NCBI RefSeq assembly: GCF_003382565.3
Contig: NZ_CP086253.1
Location: forward strand, 3,038,001-3,102,000
DNA length: 64,000 nt
Origin: Pectobacterium aquaticum
GTDB lineage: Bacteria; Pseudomonadota; Gammaproteobacteria; Enterobacterales; Enterobacteriaceae
Reading direction: 5' to 3'
Shown: piece by piece, positions 8,362-16,706 of the stretch
How the letters are laid out: each line of letters begins with the position of its first letter
How positions within the stretch are numbered: position 1 is the stretch's first letter
Notes under the pieces: model-generated
Seen by the model: only the letters and a program-made list of their open reading frames with translations
What the model was told of the DNA's origin: nothing
Databases searched by the model: none
Translations under genes and position numbers: made by a program

Positions 8362-8762
8362 TGCTTGAACTCCGCGACAATAGACTTAGGAAGCGCAATT
8401 GGCTTCATTTGATGTGGATCGATGCATGCGATCAAAACTTCAGCATGGCTTAGCAGGATGCCATGAGCATTGAGAATACGCTGTGCGAAAGTCAGAGAAG
8501 CACCGCGCATCGAGATAATCTCACTTTGCACTTCCAGCATGTCGTCGAGGCGCGCAGGAGCAAGATACTCCACCGTCATCCGACGAACAGCAAACGCGAT
8601 ATGCTCACTTAGCAAAGCTTGCTGGTGAAAGTTGCGCTCACGCAACGCCTCAGTCCTTGCCCTTTCATAAAAGGCAACATAGCGTGCATGGTAGACAACG
8701 CCACCTGCATCAGTGTCTTCAAAGTAGACTCGAACTGGCCAGCGAAACAACGAATTACTCAC
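8358..8762 (-). CDS. ybgC: Tol-Pal associated acyl-CoA thioesterase YbgC
   Basis: YbgC is a hotdog-fold thioesterase acting on acyl-CoA or acyl-ACP and always found in front of tolQ. The catalytic segment EDTDAGGVVYHARYV is plain. I set the start at the GTG at 8762 (SNSLFRWPVRVYFEDTD follows), giving 134 residues, the same length as E. coli YbgC. The longer ATG frame from 8804 adds 14 residues with no counterpart. Its exact role in the envelope machine is not settled; links to phospholipid metabolism have been proposed. Confidence 0.95.
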   Translation of the reverse strand: MSNSLFRWPVRVYFEDTDAGGVVYHARYVAFYERARTEALRERNFHQQALLSEHIAFAVRRMTVEYLAPARLDDMLEVQSEIISMRGASLTFAQRILNAHGILLSHAEVLIACIDPHQMKPIALPKSIVAEFKQ

Positions 8763-8840
8763 TCTACATCCCAGTAATGCATTAAACCTCGCTACTATAC
8801 GCAAGAGGAATCAGGTTTGGAATGGATTGTGGCAACGGAA

Positions 8841-8873
8841 AGAAAATAATTATGGGCTGCAAGCAACCCATAA
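8841..8873 (-). terminator. Stem-loop after ybgE, probable cyd operon terminator
   Basis: On the minus strand a stem TTATGGGTTGC / GCAGCCCATAA with a two-base loop is followed by ATTATTTTC. It lies about 20 bases beyond ybgE and before the start of ybgC, so it separates the cyd and tol transcripts. The T tract is imperfect. Confidence 0.55.
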
Positions 8874-8895
8874 CTAAATGGAATAGGAGGCTATT

Positions 8896-9189
8896 TTAAC
8901 CGAAGAAATAGTACAATCCTGCGCACAGGATCACAAAGGCGGGAAGTGGGGCGAAAAACACGCGCCAGAGCAGACGATGTGGACGGAAACCAACGCCATG
9001 AACAACGCCAGCACAAACGGCCCAAATTAGCAGCAGCCCCTGCCAAACAGCGAGTTCGCTAGTTCGCGCCGCAAAGCGCGTCGGATCCCAGAACACACAA
9101 CCAGCCAGCAGCAACGCTACGATAAGGGAAAGAGCCCTTATCGGGCTCTTATCCATCAGGCGATAAAATTTATCGACCAGATCACTCAT
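8896..9189 (-). CDS. ybgE: Cyd operon protein YbgE
   Basis: YbgE is a small hydrophobic protein regularly encoded after cydABX; its function is unknown. The 97 residues show three likely membrane helices (about 18-32, 45-65 and 78-95) and the start MSDLVDKFYRLMDKSPIRAL, as in enteric YbgE. Its ATG overlaps the cydX stop (ATGA), which supports expression as part of the oxidase operon. Confidence 0.94.
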   Translation of the reverse strand: MSDLVDKFYRLMDKSPIRALSLIVALLLAGCVFWDPTRFAARTSELAVWQGLLLIWAVCAGVVHGVGFRPHRLLWRVFFAPLPAFVILCAGLYYFFG

Positions 9190-9293
9190 TGCTTATCTTC
9201 TTCAGTTGCCTCACTCTGCTCAATAGCCAGGGCCGTGATGATCCCCAGTGAGCAAGCAAGAAGCGTTCCGAGTATCCAGGCAAAATACCACAT
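9186..9293 (-). CDS. cydX: Cytochrome bd-I oxidase small subunit CydX
   Basis: A 35-codon frame on the minus strand begins MWYFAWILGTLLACSLGIIT and ends in a short acidic tail (EQSEATEEDKQ). The first 15 residues are the highly conserved CydX start, and one membrane helix is present. CydX is needed for full activity and stability of the CydAB oxidase. It lies 16 bases after cydB and overlaps ybgE by three bases (9186-9189 ATGA junction). It is too short for routine gene finders but well supported. Confidence 0.97.
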   Translation of the reverse strand: MWYFAWILGTLLACSLGIITALAIEQSEATEEDKQ

Positions 9294-9309
9294 AAATTAA
9301 GCTCCTTAC

Positions 9310-10449
9310 TTAGTACATAGAGTGAGTGTTTTGCTCAATCTGCTCTTTGGTAATGCGACCGAACATCTTGTAGTAACACCATGCGGTATAAGACAGCACG
9401 ATAGGAACGAAAATCATCGCAACCACTGTCATGACTTTCAGCGTCAGCAGACTCGATGTCGCATCCCATACCGTCAAGCTGACGTTAGGCACAGTCACTG
9501 ACGGCATGATGAACGGGAACATAGCGATCCCTGCGGTCAGAATCACACAAGCGATAGTCAGAGAAGAGAACAGGAATGCCCATGCTCCTTTCTCTGCGCG
9601 CGCCATAAGGGTAGTCAGCACTGGCAGCACTACGCCCAGAGCAGGGATAGCCCACAATACCGGATGGTTATTGAAGTTGATCAGCCAGGCACCCGCTTGA
9701 TGAACGACTTCTTTACGCAACGGGTTAGACTCAGCCGCGGTGTTAATCGCAGACGTCACCACATAACCATCAATACCGTAAACGACCCATACGCCAGCCA
9801 AAGCAAACGCCACCATCATCACCAACGCGGAAATCTGCGCAGCGGATTTGGAACGCACGTGCAGGTCGCCCGTGGTCCGCATCATCAGGTAGGTTGCACC
9901 CTGAGTCAGGATCATCGTCAGACTGACGACACCCGCCAACAAGCCAAATGGGTTCAGCAGTTGGAAGAAGTTTCCGGTGTAGTACAGACGCAGATATTCA
10001 TCGACGTGGAATGGTACGCCCTGCAGCAGGTTGCCAAATGCCACACCAATCACCACCGGTGGGACAAAACTACCGATGAAGATGCCCCAGTCCCACATGC
10101 CACGCCAGCGCGGATCTTCGATTTTTGAACGGTAGTCGAAGCCGACAGGACGGAAGAACAGTGAGGCCAGCACCAGAATCATGGCAATGTAGAAACCAGA
10201 GAACGCGGCGGCATAAACCATCGGCCAGGCAGCAAACAGCGCGCCACCAGCGGTGATCAGCCAGACCTGGTTACCGTCCCAGTGCGGCGCAATACTGTTA
10301 ATCATGACGCGACGCTCGGTATCGCCACGTCCCATCAGACGCACCAGAATGCCCACGCCCATGTCAAAACCATCAGTGATAGCGAAGCCAATCAGCAAAA
10401 TACCGATCAACAGCCACCAGATAAAACGTAAGACTTCATATTCAAACAT
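9310..10449 (-). CDS. cydB: Cytochrome bd-I ubiquinol oxidase subunit II
   Basis: CydB is the second large subunit of the high-affinity cytochrome bd oxidase in the inner membrane. The 379 residues begin MFEYEVLRFIWWLLIGILLI, include the family segment TDGFDMGVGIL and about eight membrane helices, and match the E. coli length (379). It follows cydA with a 13-base gap and is followed by cydX. CydB carries no haem but is needed to assemble the haems in CydA. Confidence 0.98.
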   Translation of the reverse strand: MFEYEVLRFIWWLLIGILLIGFAITDGFDMGVGILVRLMGRGDTERRVMINSIAPHWDGNQVWLITAGGALFAAWPMVYAAAFSGFYIAMILVLASLFFRPVGFDYRSKIEDPRWRGMWDWGIFIGSFVPPVVIGVAFGNLLQGVPFHVDEYLRLYYTGNFFQLLNPFGLLAGVVSLTMILTQGATYLMMRTTGDLHVRSKSAAQISALVMMVAFALAGVWVVYGIDGYVVTSAINTAAESNPLRKEVVHQAGAWLINFNNHPVLWAIPALGVVLPVLTTLMARAEKGAWAFLFSSLTIACVILTAGIAMFPFIMPSVTVPNVSLTVWDATSSLLTLKVMTVVAMIFVPIVLSYTAWCYYKMFGRITKEQIEQNTHSMY

Positions 10450-10462
10450 AGTGGACTCCTGT

Positions 10463-12031
10463 TTACCGTGCTTCCTGCGCAGCCGCTATAGGTTGTTCAA
10501 AATGGTAGCGCCCTGTTCTCAGGCTACTTGGCCCCAGACGTGCGAATTTGAACATCAGATACATTTCTGCAACCAGGAAGAGCGTATACAGACCACAGAT
10601 CAGCCCCATGGAGAACAGAATATCCCCTGCAGTCAGTGATGACGTCGCAACGGCTGTCGGCAGAATCTCACCGATAGCCCAAGGCTGACGGCCGTATTCA
10701 GCCACAAACCAGCCGGCTTCGATAGCAATCCACGGCAGCGGAATACCGTACAACGCCGTACGGAGCAGCCAACGTTTTTGACCAATTTTGTTGCGCAGAA
10801 CGGTCCAGAAAGACAGGCCGATGATCAACAGCATGAGAATGCCGCAGCCCACCATGATACGGAAAGAGAAGTACAGCGGCGCAACACGTGGGATAGAATC
10901 TTTAACCGCCTGTTGAATCTGCGTTTCTGTCGCATCAGAGACTTTCGGCGTATAGCGTTTCAGCAACAGGCCATAGCCCAGATCTTGCTTAGACTTTTCG
11001 AACGCTTCTTTTACCGCCGGGTCAGTATTGCCCGCGCGTAATTCTTCCAGCAACTGGTAAGCCTTCATACCATTGCGAATACGCACTTCATGCATCACCA
11101 GCAGTTCTTTCAGACCGGTAACTTCTTTATCAGTAGAACGCGTGGCAATGATTCCCAAGGCATAAGGAATCTTGATGTCATAGTTATTTTCCATCGTATC
11201 CTGATTCGGGATGCCGATCAGCGTAAAGGATGCCGGAGCAGGTTGTGTTTCCCATTCGGCTTCAATCGCTGCCAGTTTGGTTTTCTGTACGTCACCCATT
11301 TCATAACCAGATTCATCACCCAGTACAATAACGGACAGGACAGAAGCCATACCGAAACTTGCTGCGATAGCGAATGAACGCTTGGCAAACGCAATGTCAC
11401 GGCCTTTCAGCAGATAGTAAGAACTGACACCCAGAATGAACATCGCACCCGTACAGTAACCTGCCGCTACCGTGTGAACGAATTTCACCTGAGCAACAGG
11501 ATTCAGTACCAGATCGGCGAAACTTACCATTTCCATACGCATAGTTTCGAAATTGAAATCCGAAGCGATGGGGTTCTGCATCCAGCCATTGGCAACAAGA
11601 ATCCACAGAGCGGAGAAGTTAGAGCCCAGCGCGACTAGCCAGGTCACAGCCATATGCTGCACCTTTCCTAAGCGGTCCCAGCCGAAGAAGAATAAGCCAA
11701 CAAAGGTCGATTCCAGAAAGAACGCCATCAGGCCTTCAATCGCTAACGGCGCGCCGAAAATATCCCCGACGTAGTGAGAGAAGTATGACCAGTTAGTCCC
11801 GAATTGAAACTCCATGGTCAATCCAGTAGCGACCCCCAGAGCGAAGTTAATTGCGAATAACTTGCCCCAGAATTTGGTCATATCTTTATAGATTTGTTTG
11901 CCGGACAGCACATATACCGTTTCCATAATCGCCAGCAAGAACGCCATCCCGAGCGTTAATGGTACGAATAGAAAATGGTACATTGCGGTTAAGGCAAACT
12001 GTAAACGTGACAGTTCGACTACATCAAACAT
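10463..12031 (-). CDS. cydA: Cytochrome bd-I ubiquinol oxidase subunit I
   Basis: CydA binds haems b558, b595 and d, oxidises ubiquinol and reduces oxygen to water. The 522 residues equal the E. coli length. His 19, the high-spin haem ligand, is seen in QFALTAMYHFLFVPLTLG. The long periplasmic Q loop is present (about 250-380), and the GRQPWAIGEILPTAVATS segment near the C-terminus is typical. It is the first gene of cydABX-ybgE; in enteric bacteria this operon is induced at low oxygen by ArcA and modulated by Fnr. Confidence 0.98.
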   Translation of the reverse strand: MFDVVELSRLQFALTAMYHFLFVPLTLGMAFLLAIMETVYVLSGKQIYKDMTKFWGKLFAINFALGVATGLTMEFQFGTNWSYFSHYVGDIFGAPLAIEGLMAFFLESTFVGLFFFGWDRLGKVQHMAVTWLVALGSNFSALWILVANGWMQNPIASDFNFETMRMEMVSFADLVLNPVAQVKFVHTVAAGYCTGAMFILGVSSYYLLKGRDIAFAKRSFAIAASFGMASVLSVIVLGDESGYEMGDVQKTKLAAIEAEWETQPAPASFTLIGIPNQDTMENNYDIKIPYALGIIATRSTDKEVTGLKELLVMHEVRIRNGMKAYQLLEELRAGNTDPAVKEAFEKSKQDLGYGLLLKRYTPKVSDATETQIQQAVKDSIPRVAPLYFSFRIMVGCGILMLLIIGLSFWTVLRNKIGQKRWLLRTALYGIPLPWIAIEAGWFVAEYGRQPWAIGEILPTAVATSSLTAGDILFSMGLICGLYTLFLVAEMYLMFKFARLGPSSLRTGRYHFEQPIAAAQEAR

Positions 12032-12640
12032 TTTGACTCCTTGCTCCTCGCAGGAAGGGATTAGCTTGCAAACGCTGACAAGCTGCCAAACATCCGGCCA
12101 TTACACCCAAAAGAACACAACAAGAATTGCTTTAATACAAGCTGTAATGAACGTTAGGAATACCGTTCATCAGGGCAGTCACACCGCAACCCCCCAGCAG
12201 CAAGCTCAAGATAAATCACAAGTATTACAAATTGCGTACCCCATAGGGAGGTAGCCGTATATTACGCCTGTAATCCCCTATAATAAATAGGTTTTTACGT
12301 GACCCAGACTAGGTTTTTGGCTTCAAATCAACTTTTCAACCAAAAGACACGAAAGGCGATAATTGACCTCGCGCAATTTAAGCCTATTTCAGAAATTATA
12401 TCCAGAGGCGTTTTTTGATCTAAAACAATTTAATGCTTCTCTCGTGATTAATGCGTTGCATTAATTTCTTTATTGCACTCATTGTTAATGTGATGTTGCT
12501 TTTCGGTTTAATTAAAATTAATTCAGCAATATAATTTTTACTTTCAGTTATCGATTATTCACATGCTTTTCTCATCTTCTATTTTATGTCAAATTTTTAT
12601 TTTTATTGCTGGCAACCGTGCAATATTTCTTGCTAAACAG
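12032..12640 (-). promoter_or_regulatory. cydA upstream region with a possible Fnr site (12415-12428)
   Basis: About 600 bases without a gene separate cydA from the IS1 remnant. E. coli also has an unusually long regulated cyd leader. The clearest motif is TTGAT-CTAA-AACAA at 12415-12428, matching the Fnr consensus TTGAT-N4-ATCAA at 9 of 10 positions. The rest is AT-rich with no open frame I would call. Binding is inferred only. Confidence 0.4.
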
Positions 12641-12696
12641 GGTAATGACTCCAATTAGTTGAATTGAGGTGTACTGCTCGCTTTTGAGGTTTTCTT

Positions 12697-12885
12697 ATGG
12701 CAAGCGTTACTGTTCATTGTCCCCGTTGTCAGTCTGCTCAGATTTACCGACATGGGCAGAACCCTAAAGGCCGTGATCGGTTTCGCTGCCGCGATTGCTA
12801 CCGCGTGTTCCTGCTCACTTATACCTATGAAGCCCGTAAGCCCGGTGTCAAAGCGCAAATTACGTACCGAAAGATAAGCATCTGA
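12697..12885 (+). pseudogene. insA: IS1 InsA N-terminal fragment
   Basis: The first 55 or so residues (MASVTVHCPRCQSAQIYRHG onward) match IS1 InsA, including the paired CPRC / CRDC zinc-binding cysteines. After KAQI the frame crosses the internal deletion into unrelated codons and stops. The helix-turn-helix and the frameshift region needed for transposase are lost. Confidence 0.85.
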
Positions 12886-13028
12886 CGGGTAAAATCTTTA
12901 CGCAGCGCATTGAGCGTAACAACCTGACTCTCCGTACCCGAATCAAGAGGCTGGCTTGCAAAACGATTTGCTTCTCGCGTTCAATAGCGCTCCACGAAAA
13001 CGTCATTGGAGACTTCATCGAAAAATAG
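12861..13028 (+). pseudogene. insB: IS1 InsB C-terminal fragment
   Basis: In a frame different from insA the sequence reads PKDKHLTGKIFTQRIERNNL, then TLRTRIKRLACKTICFSRS and FIEK-stop, the end of the IS1 InsB transposase. The stop falls a few codons earlier than in IS1 of E. coli. The catalytic N-terminal part is absent. The left limit is the deletion point, placed only approximately. Confidence 0.8.
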
Positions 13029-13054
13029 ATGTTCTACTCATTGGCGGCATTACC

Positions 13055-13079
13055 AAAAAAGCCACCCGAAGGTGGCTGG
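13055..13079 (-). terminator. Rho-independent terminator of the sdh-suc operon
   Basis: On the minus strand, CAGCCACC-TTCG-GGTGGCTTTTTT forms a tight GC stem with a stable TTCG loop and a run of T, 22 bases beyond the sucD stop. It ends the long sdhCDAB-sucABCD message. Confidence 0.92.
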
Positions 13080-13100
13080 TATATTTAATCGACTCATCGA

Positions 13101-13973
13101 TTAACGCGGTAATATTGCTTTTACTGCATCGCCGATATCCGCTAGGCTGCGAACGGTTTTAACACCCGCTGCTTCTAACGCTGCGAATTTATCGTCAGCA
13201 GTACCTTTACCACCCGCGATGATGGCGCCAGCATGGCCCATGCGCTTGCCTTTCGGTGCTGTCACACCCGCGATGTAGCCGACAACCGGCTTCGTCACGT
13301 GCTCTTTAATGTAGGCAGCCGCTTCTTCTTCTGCCGTACCACCGATTTCACCGATCATCACGATGGCTTCCGTTTGCGGATCCTGCTCAAACAGCTTCAG
13401 GATATCGATGAAGTTAGAACCTGGAATCGGGTCACCGCCGATACCTACACAGCTGGACTGACCCAGACCCGCATCGGTCGTTTGCTTCACCGCTTCATAC
13501 GTCAGCGTACCAGAGCGAGAAACGATACCGACTTTACCCGGCAGGTGAATATGGCCCGGCATAATACCGATCTTACATTCGCCTGGCGTGATCACACCTG
13601 GGCAGTTAGGGCCAATCATCCGCGCACCGCTCTGGTCGAGTTTCACTTTCACCGTCAGCATATCCAACGTCGGGATACCTTCGGTGATACAGATGATCAG
13701 CTCAATACCTGCGTCAATCGCTTCCAGAATGGAGTCTTTACAGAACGGAGCGGGGACGTAGATAACCGATGCCGTTGCGCCCGTCGCTTCTACCGCTTCA
13801 CGCACCGTATTAAATACTGGCAGACCCAGATGTTCCGTGCCGCCTTTACCCGGCGTCACACCACCGACCATTTGCGTACCGTAAGCAAGTGCTTGCTCAG
13901 AGTGGAATGTCCCCTGACTACCGGTAAAACCCTGACAGATAACTTTGGTATTTTTATTAATCAGAATGGACAT
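13101..13973 (-). CDS. sucD: Succinyl-CoA synthetase alpha subunit SucD
   Basis: SucD with SucC converts succinyl-CoA to succinate with ATP or GTP formation in the citric acid cycle. The 290 residues show the CoA-binding Rossmann start (CQGFTGSQGTFHSEQAL), the NCPGVITPGE segment and the phosphohistidine loop GHAGAIIAGGKG near residue 247. It overlaps the end of sucC by one base and ends 22 bases before the terminator. Confidence 0.98.
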   Translation of the reverse strand: MSILINKNTKVICQGFTGSQGTFHSEQALAYGTQMVGGVTPGKGGTEHLGLPVFNTVREAVEATGATASVIYVPAPFCKDSILEAIDAGIELIICITEGIPTLDMLTVKVKLDQSGARMIGPNCPGVITPGECKIGIMPGHIHLPGKVGIVSRSGTLTYEAVKQTTDAGLGQSSCVGIGGDPIPGSNFIDILKLFEQDPQTEAIVMIGEIGGTAEEEAAAYIKEHVTKPVVGYIAGVTAPKGKRMGHAGAIIAGGKGTADDKFAALEAAGVKTVRSLADIGDAVKAILPR

Positions 13974-15139
13974 TATTTATCCCCCACTGCTGCAACAACC
14001 TGCTGAGCTGCACCCGTCAGGCTGGTCGCGGCAATAATATTCAGGCCGCTATCCGCCAGTTTCTTGGCACCCAGTTCCGCATTGTTTCCTTCAAGACGTA
14101 CAACAACCGGTACGTTAACACCCACTTCGGCTACCGCACCGATGATACCGTCAGCGATCAAATCACAACGTACGATGCCACCAAAGATGTTAACAAAGAC
14201 GGCTTTTACCTTGTCGTCAGACAGGATGATTTTGAACGCTTCAGTCACACGTTCTTTCGTCGCACCGCCGCCTACATCGAGGAAGTTAGCAGGAGAACCG
14301 CCGTGCAGCTTCACGATGTCCATCGTGCCCATCGCCAGACCCGCACCGTTCACCATACAGCCAATGTTACCGTCCAGCGCAACATAGTTCAGTTCCCACT
14401 GCGCTGCATGCGCTTCACGGGAATCTTCCTGACTTGGGTCGCGCATTTCACGCAGCTCAGGCTGACGGAACAGGGCATTGCCATCCGCACCCAGCTTGCC
14501 ATCCAGACAGATCAGATCGCCCTGCTTGGTGATAACCAGCGGGTTGATTTCTACCAGCGCCAGATCGCGCTCAAGGAACAGCGTCGCCAGACCCATAAAG
14601 ATTTTGGTGAACTGAGCCACTTGCTTACCGCTCAGACCCAGTTTGAAGGCCAGTTCACGGCCCTGATAAGGCTGTGGGCCGACCAGTGGATCGATCGCCG
14701 CTTTATGAATCAGCTCCGGCGTTTCTTCCGCCACTTTTTCAATTTCTACGCCACCTTCGGTGGACGCCATGAACACCACGCGACGCGTGCCACGGTCAAC
14801 AACCGCGCCCAGATACAGCTCTTTGTCGATATCCGTTGCGGCTTCAACCAAGATCTGATGAACCGGCTGACCCTGTGCGTCAGTTTGATAAGTAACGAGT
14901 TTTTTACCCAGCCAGTTTTCAGCAAAGGCACGGATATCTTCTTTATTGCTGACGACTTTAACGCCGCCCGCTTTACCGCGGCCACCAGCGTGAACCTGAC
15001 ATTTTACGACCCACGGACCCGCACCAATTTTAGACGCGGCTTCTTCCGCTTCACGCGGTGTGGTACAGGCATAGCCGGTCGGTGCCGGTAAACCATATCG
15101 AGCAAAGAGTTGTTTTGCCTGATACTCGTGTAAATTCAT
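13973..15139 (-). CDS. sucC: Succinyl-CoA synthetase beta subunit SucC
   Basis: SucC is the nucleotide-binding, ATP-grasp subunit of succinyl-CoA synthetase. The 388 residues equal the E. coli length and start MNLHEYQAKQLFARYGLPAP. The grasp motifs (QVHAGGRGKAGGVK, LVEINPLV) and the GGIVRCDLIADGI segment are present. It is separated from sucB by 325 bases containing a palindromic repeat, yet shares strand and terminator with the upstream genes, so cotranscription is likely. Confidence 0.98.
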   Translation of the reverse strand: MNLHEYQAKQLFARYGLPAPTGYACTTPREAEEAASKIGAGPWVVKCQVHAGGRGKAGGVKVVSNKEDIRAFAENWLGKKLVTYQTDAQGQPVHQILVEAATDIDKELYLGAVVDRGTRRVVFMASTEGGVEIEKVAEETPELIHKAAIDPLVGPQPYQGRELAFKLGLSGKQVAQFTKIFMGLATLFLERDLALVEINPLVITKQGDLICLDGKLGADGNALFRQPELREMRDPSQEDSREAHAAQWELNYVALDGNIGCMVNGAGLAMGTMDIVKLHGGSPANFLDVGGGATKERVTEAFKIILSDDKVKAVFVNIFGGIVRCDLIADGIIGAVAEVGVNVPVVVRLEGNNAELGAKKLADSGLNIIAATSLTGAAQQVVAAVGDK

Positions 15140-15287
15140 GATGTTCTATCCATTTAGGTTTGGAGATAAGTCGGCAGACGGTTTTTCATCACCGAGTCTT
15201 TCGGTAGAGAAAAGCGCCATTAACTCTCTGATATATTTGGATAACGCCGCTGAGAAGAAGCGGCCTGCATAGCACATATGCCTAATA

Positions 15288-15414
15288 TATACCCTAAATA
15301 ATTCGAGTTGCAGGAAGGCGGCGACGCAGTGAGTCCCCAGGAGCTTACACAAGTAAGTGACTGGGGTGAGCGAGGAAAGCCAACGCACATGCAGCTTGAA
15401 GTATAACGGGTATA
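15288..15414. repeat. Palindromic intergenic repeat (MITE-like) between sucB and sucC
   Basis: The 127 bases begin TATACCCTAAATAATTCGAG and end in a related inverted copy, CAGCTTGAAGTATAACGGGT-ATA, so the ends form an imperfect terminal inverted repeat; the middle also folds (AGCTTAC..GTAAGT). Repeats with this look (ATACCC..TTCRAG-TTGCA..GCCAACGCACATGCAGC) are, as I recall, frequent in Pectobacterium and Serratia spacers. A truncated copy occurs at 32654-32700. The last bases also contain GAAGTATA-ACGGG-TATACTTC, a perfect small palindrome (15399-15419 or so). Confidence 0.75.
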
Positions 15415-15464
15415 CTTCGGGCGGAAACCGTCAGGGTTATCCGCCCGAGAGCCTATCTGTCGGA

Positions 15465-16691
15465 CTACACGTCTAACAGTAGACGCGCTGGATCTTCCAG
15501 CATCTCTTTCACTGTCACCAGGAAGCCAACGGACTCACGGCCGTCAACCAAACGGTGATCGTAAGACAGCGCCAGATACATCATAGGCAGAATAACGACC
15601 TGACCATCAACCGCCATCGGGCGATCTTTAATGGCGTGCATACCCAGAATCGCACTCTGCGGTGGGTTGATGATCGGGGTAGACATCAGAGAGCCAAAGA
15701 CGCCGCCGTTGGTAATCGTGAAGTTACCGCCCAGCAGTTCTTCAACCGTCAGTTTGCCGTCACGGCCTTTCACAGCCAGCTCTTTGATACGCTTCTCGAT
15801 GTCGGCCATGCCCAGCGCATCCACATCACGCAGCACTGGCGTAACCAGACCACGCGGGGTAGATACCGCGATGCTGACATCGAAGTAATTGTGATACACC
15901 ACATCTTCGCCATCAATAGACGCATTCACTTCTGGATAACGCTTCAGCGCTTCGACCACCGCTTTGATGTAGAAGGACATGAAGCCCAGACGTACACCGT
16001 GACGCTTCTCAAATGCGTCGCCGTACTGCTTACGCAGATCCATGATTGGCTGCATGTTGATTTCGTTGAACGTTGTCAACATTGCCGTGCTGTTTTTCGC
16101 TTCCAGCAGACGTTCTGCAACACGCTTACGCAGACGCGTCATCGGTACGCGTTTTTCGCTGCGCGCGCCCAGAGCAGGTGCTGAAGCCGCCGCCGGAGCC
16201 TCGGACTTAGCCGCTTTAGCAGGCTCCTTCTTCTGGGCAGCCAAATGCTTATCCACGTCTTCACGGGTAATACGACCGCCGACGCCGCTGCCTTTGATCG
16301 CAGTTGCATCGAGATCGTGCTCTGCAATCAGACGGCGGATTGCAGGGCTAAGCGCATCGCTGTTCTCTTCTTCCAGCCCAGCAGTATGGCGCTGTGCTGG
16401 TGTTGATTCTTTGCTCTGTGACTTCTCGCTGGTTTCTTTACCGGAGCTATCGCCACGGCGAATACGGCCCAGTAGCTGGCGAGACGTTACGGTCGCGCCT
16501 TCTTCTTCCAGCACGGCATCCAGAATGCCTGCTTCAGAGGCAGGCACTTCCAGCACAACTTTGTCAGTTTCAATTTCAACCAGCACTTCATCACGCTGAA
16601 CGCTATCGCCTGGTTTTTTATGCCAAGTAGCAACAGTGGCGTCAGCGACGGATTCAGGCAGGTCGGGTACATGAATATCTACGCTACTCAT
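15465..16691 (-). CDS. sucB: 2-oxoglutarate dehydrogenase E2, dihydrolipoyl succinyltransferase
   Basis: SucB is the core of the 2-oxoglutarate dehydrogenase complex and moves the succinyl group from lipoyl to CoA. The 408 residues contain one lipoyl domain with the modified Lys 44 in VEIETDKVVLEV. A Ser/Glu-rich linker, a peripheral-subunit-binding domain (SPAIRRLIAEHDLDATAIKG, about 110-145) and an Ala/Pro-rich linker follow. The catalytic domain carries the active-site HRLVDGRE near the C-terminus. It starts 15 bases after sucA. Confidence 0.98.
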   Translation of the reverse strand: MSSVDIHVPDLPESVADATVATWHKKPGDSVQRDEVLVEIETDKVVLEVPASEAGILDAVLEEEGATVTSRQLLGRIRRGDSSGKETSEKSQSKESTPAQRHTAGLEEENSDALSPAIRRLIAEHDLDATAIKGSGVGGRITREDVDKHLAAQKKEPAKAAKSEAPAAASAPALGARSEKRVPMTRLRKRVAERLLEAKNSTAMLTTFNEINMQPIMDLRKQYGDAFEKRHGVRLGFMSFYIKAVVEALKRYPEVNASIDGEDVVYHNYFDVSIAVSTPRGLVTPVLRDVDALGMADIEKRIKELAVKGRDGKLTVEELLGGNFTITNGGVFGSLMSTPIINPPQSAILGMHAIKDRPMAVDGQVVILPMMYLALSYDHRLVDGRESVGFLVTVKEMLEDPARLLLDV

Positions 16692-16706
16692 TATCTATCC
16701 TTTTAT

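Larger units (their letters stand above)
12641..13054 (+). mobile_element. Internally deleted IS1 element with both ends preserved
   Basis: The left end GGTAATGACTCCAATTAG and the right end (reverse complement GGTAATGCCGCCAATGAG) are IS1-type terminal repeats. Inside are the start of insA and the end of insB, with the middle missing, giving 414 bases against about 768 for IS1. No matching target duplication flanks it (gctaaacag against aaaaaagcc). It cannot make transposase, but with both ends intact it could be moved by an IS1 acting in trans. The right end abuts the sucD terminator. Confidence 0.85.

Noticed and set aside
9664..10128. 154-codon plus-strand frame opposite cydB
   Set aside because: It is antisense to the conserved cydB coding sequence and His/Gln-rich, as expected from the opposite reading.
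15146..15388. 80-codon minus-strand frame upstream of sucC
   Set aside because: It lies mostly in the palindromic repeat and spacer; no ribosome site or protein-like pattern.
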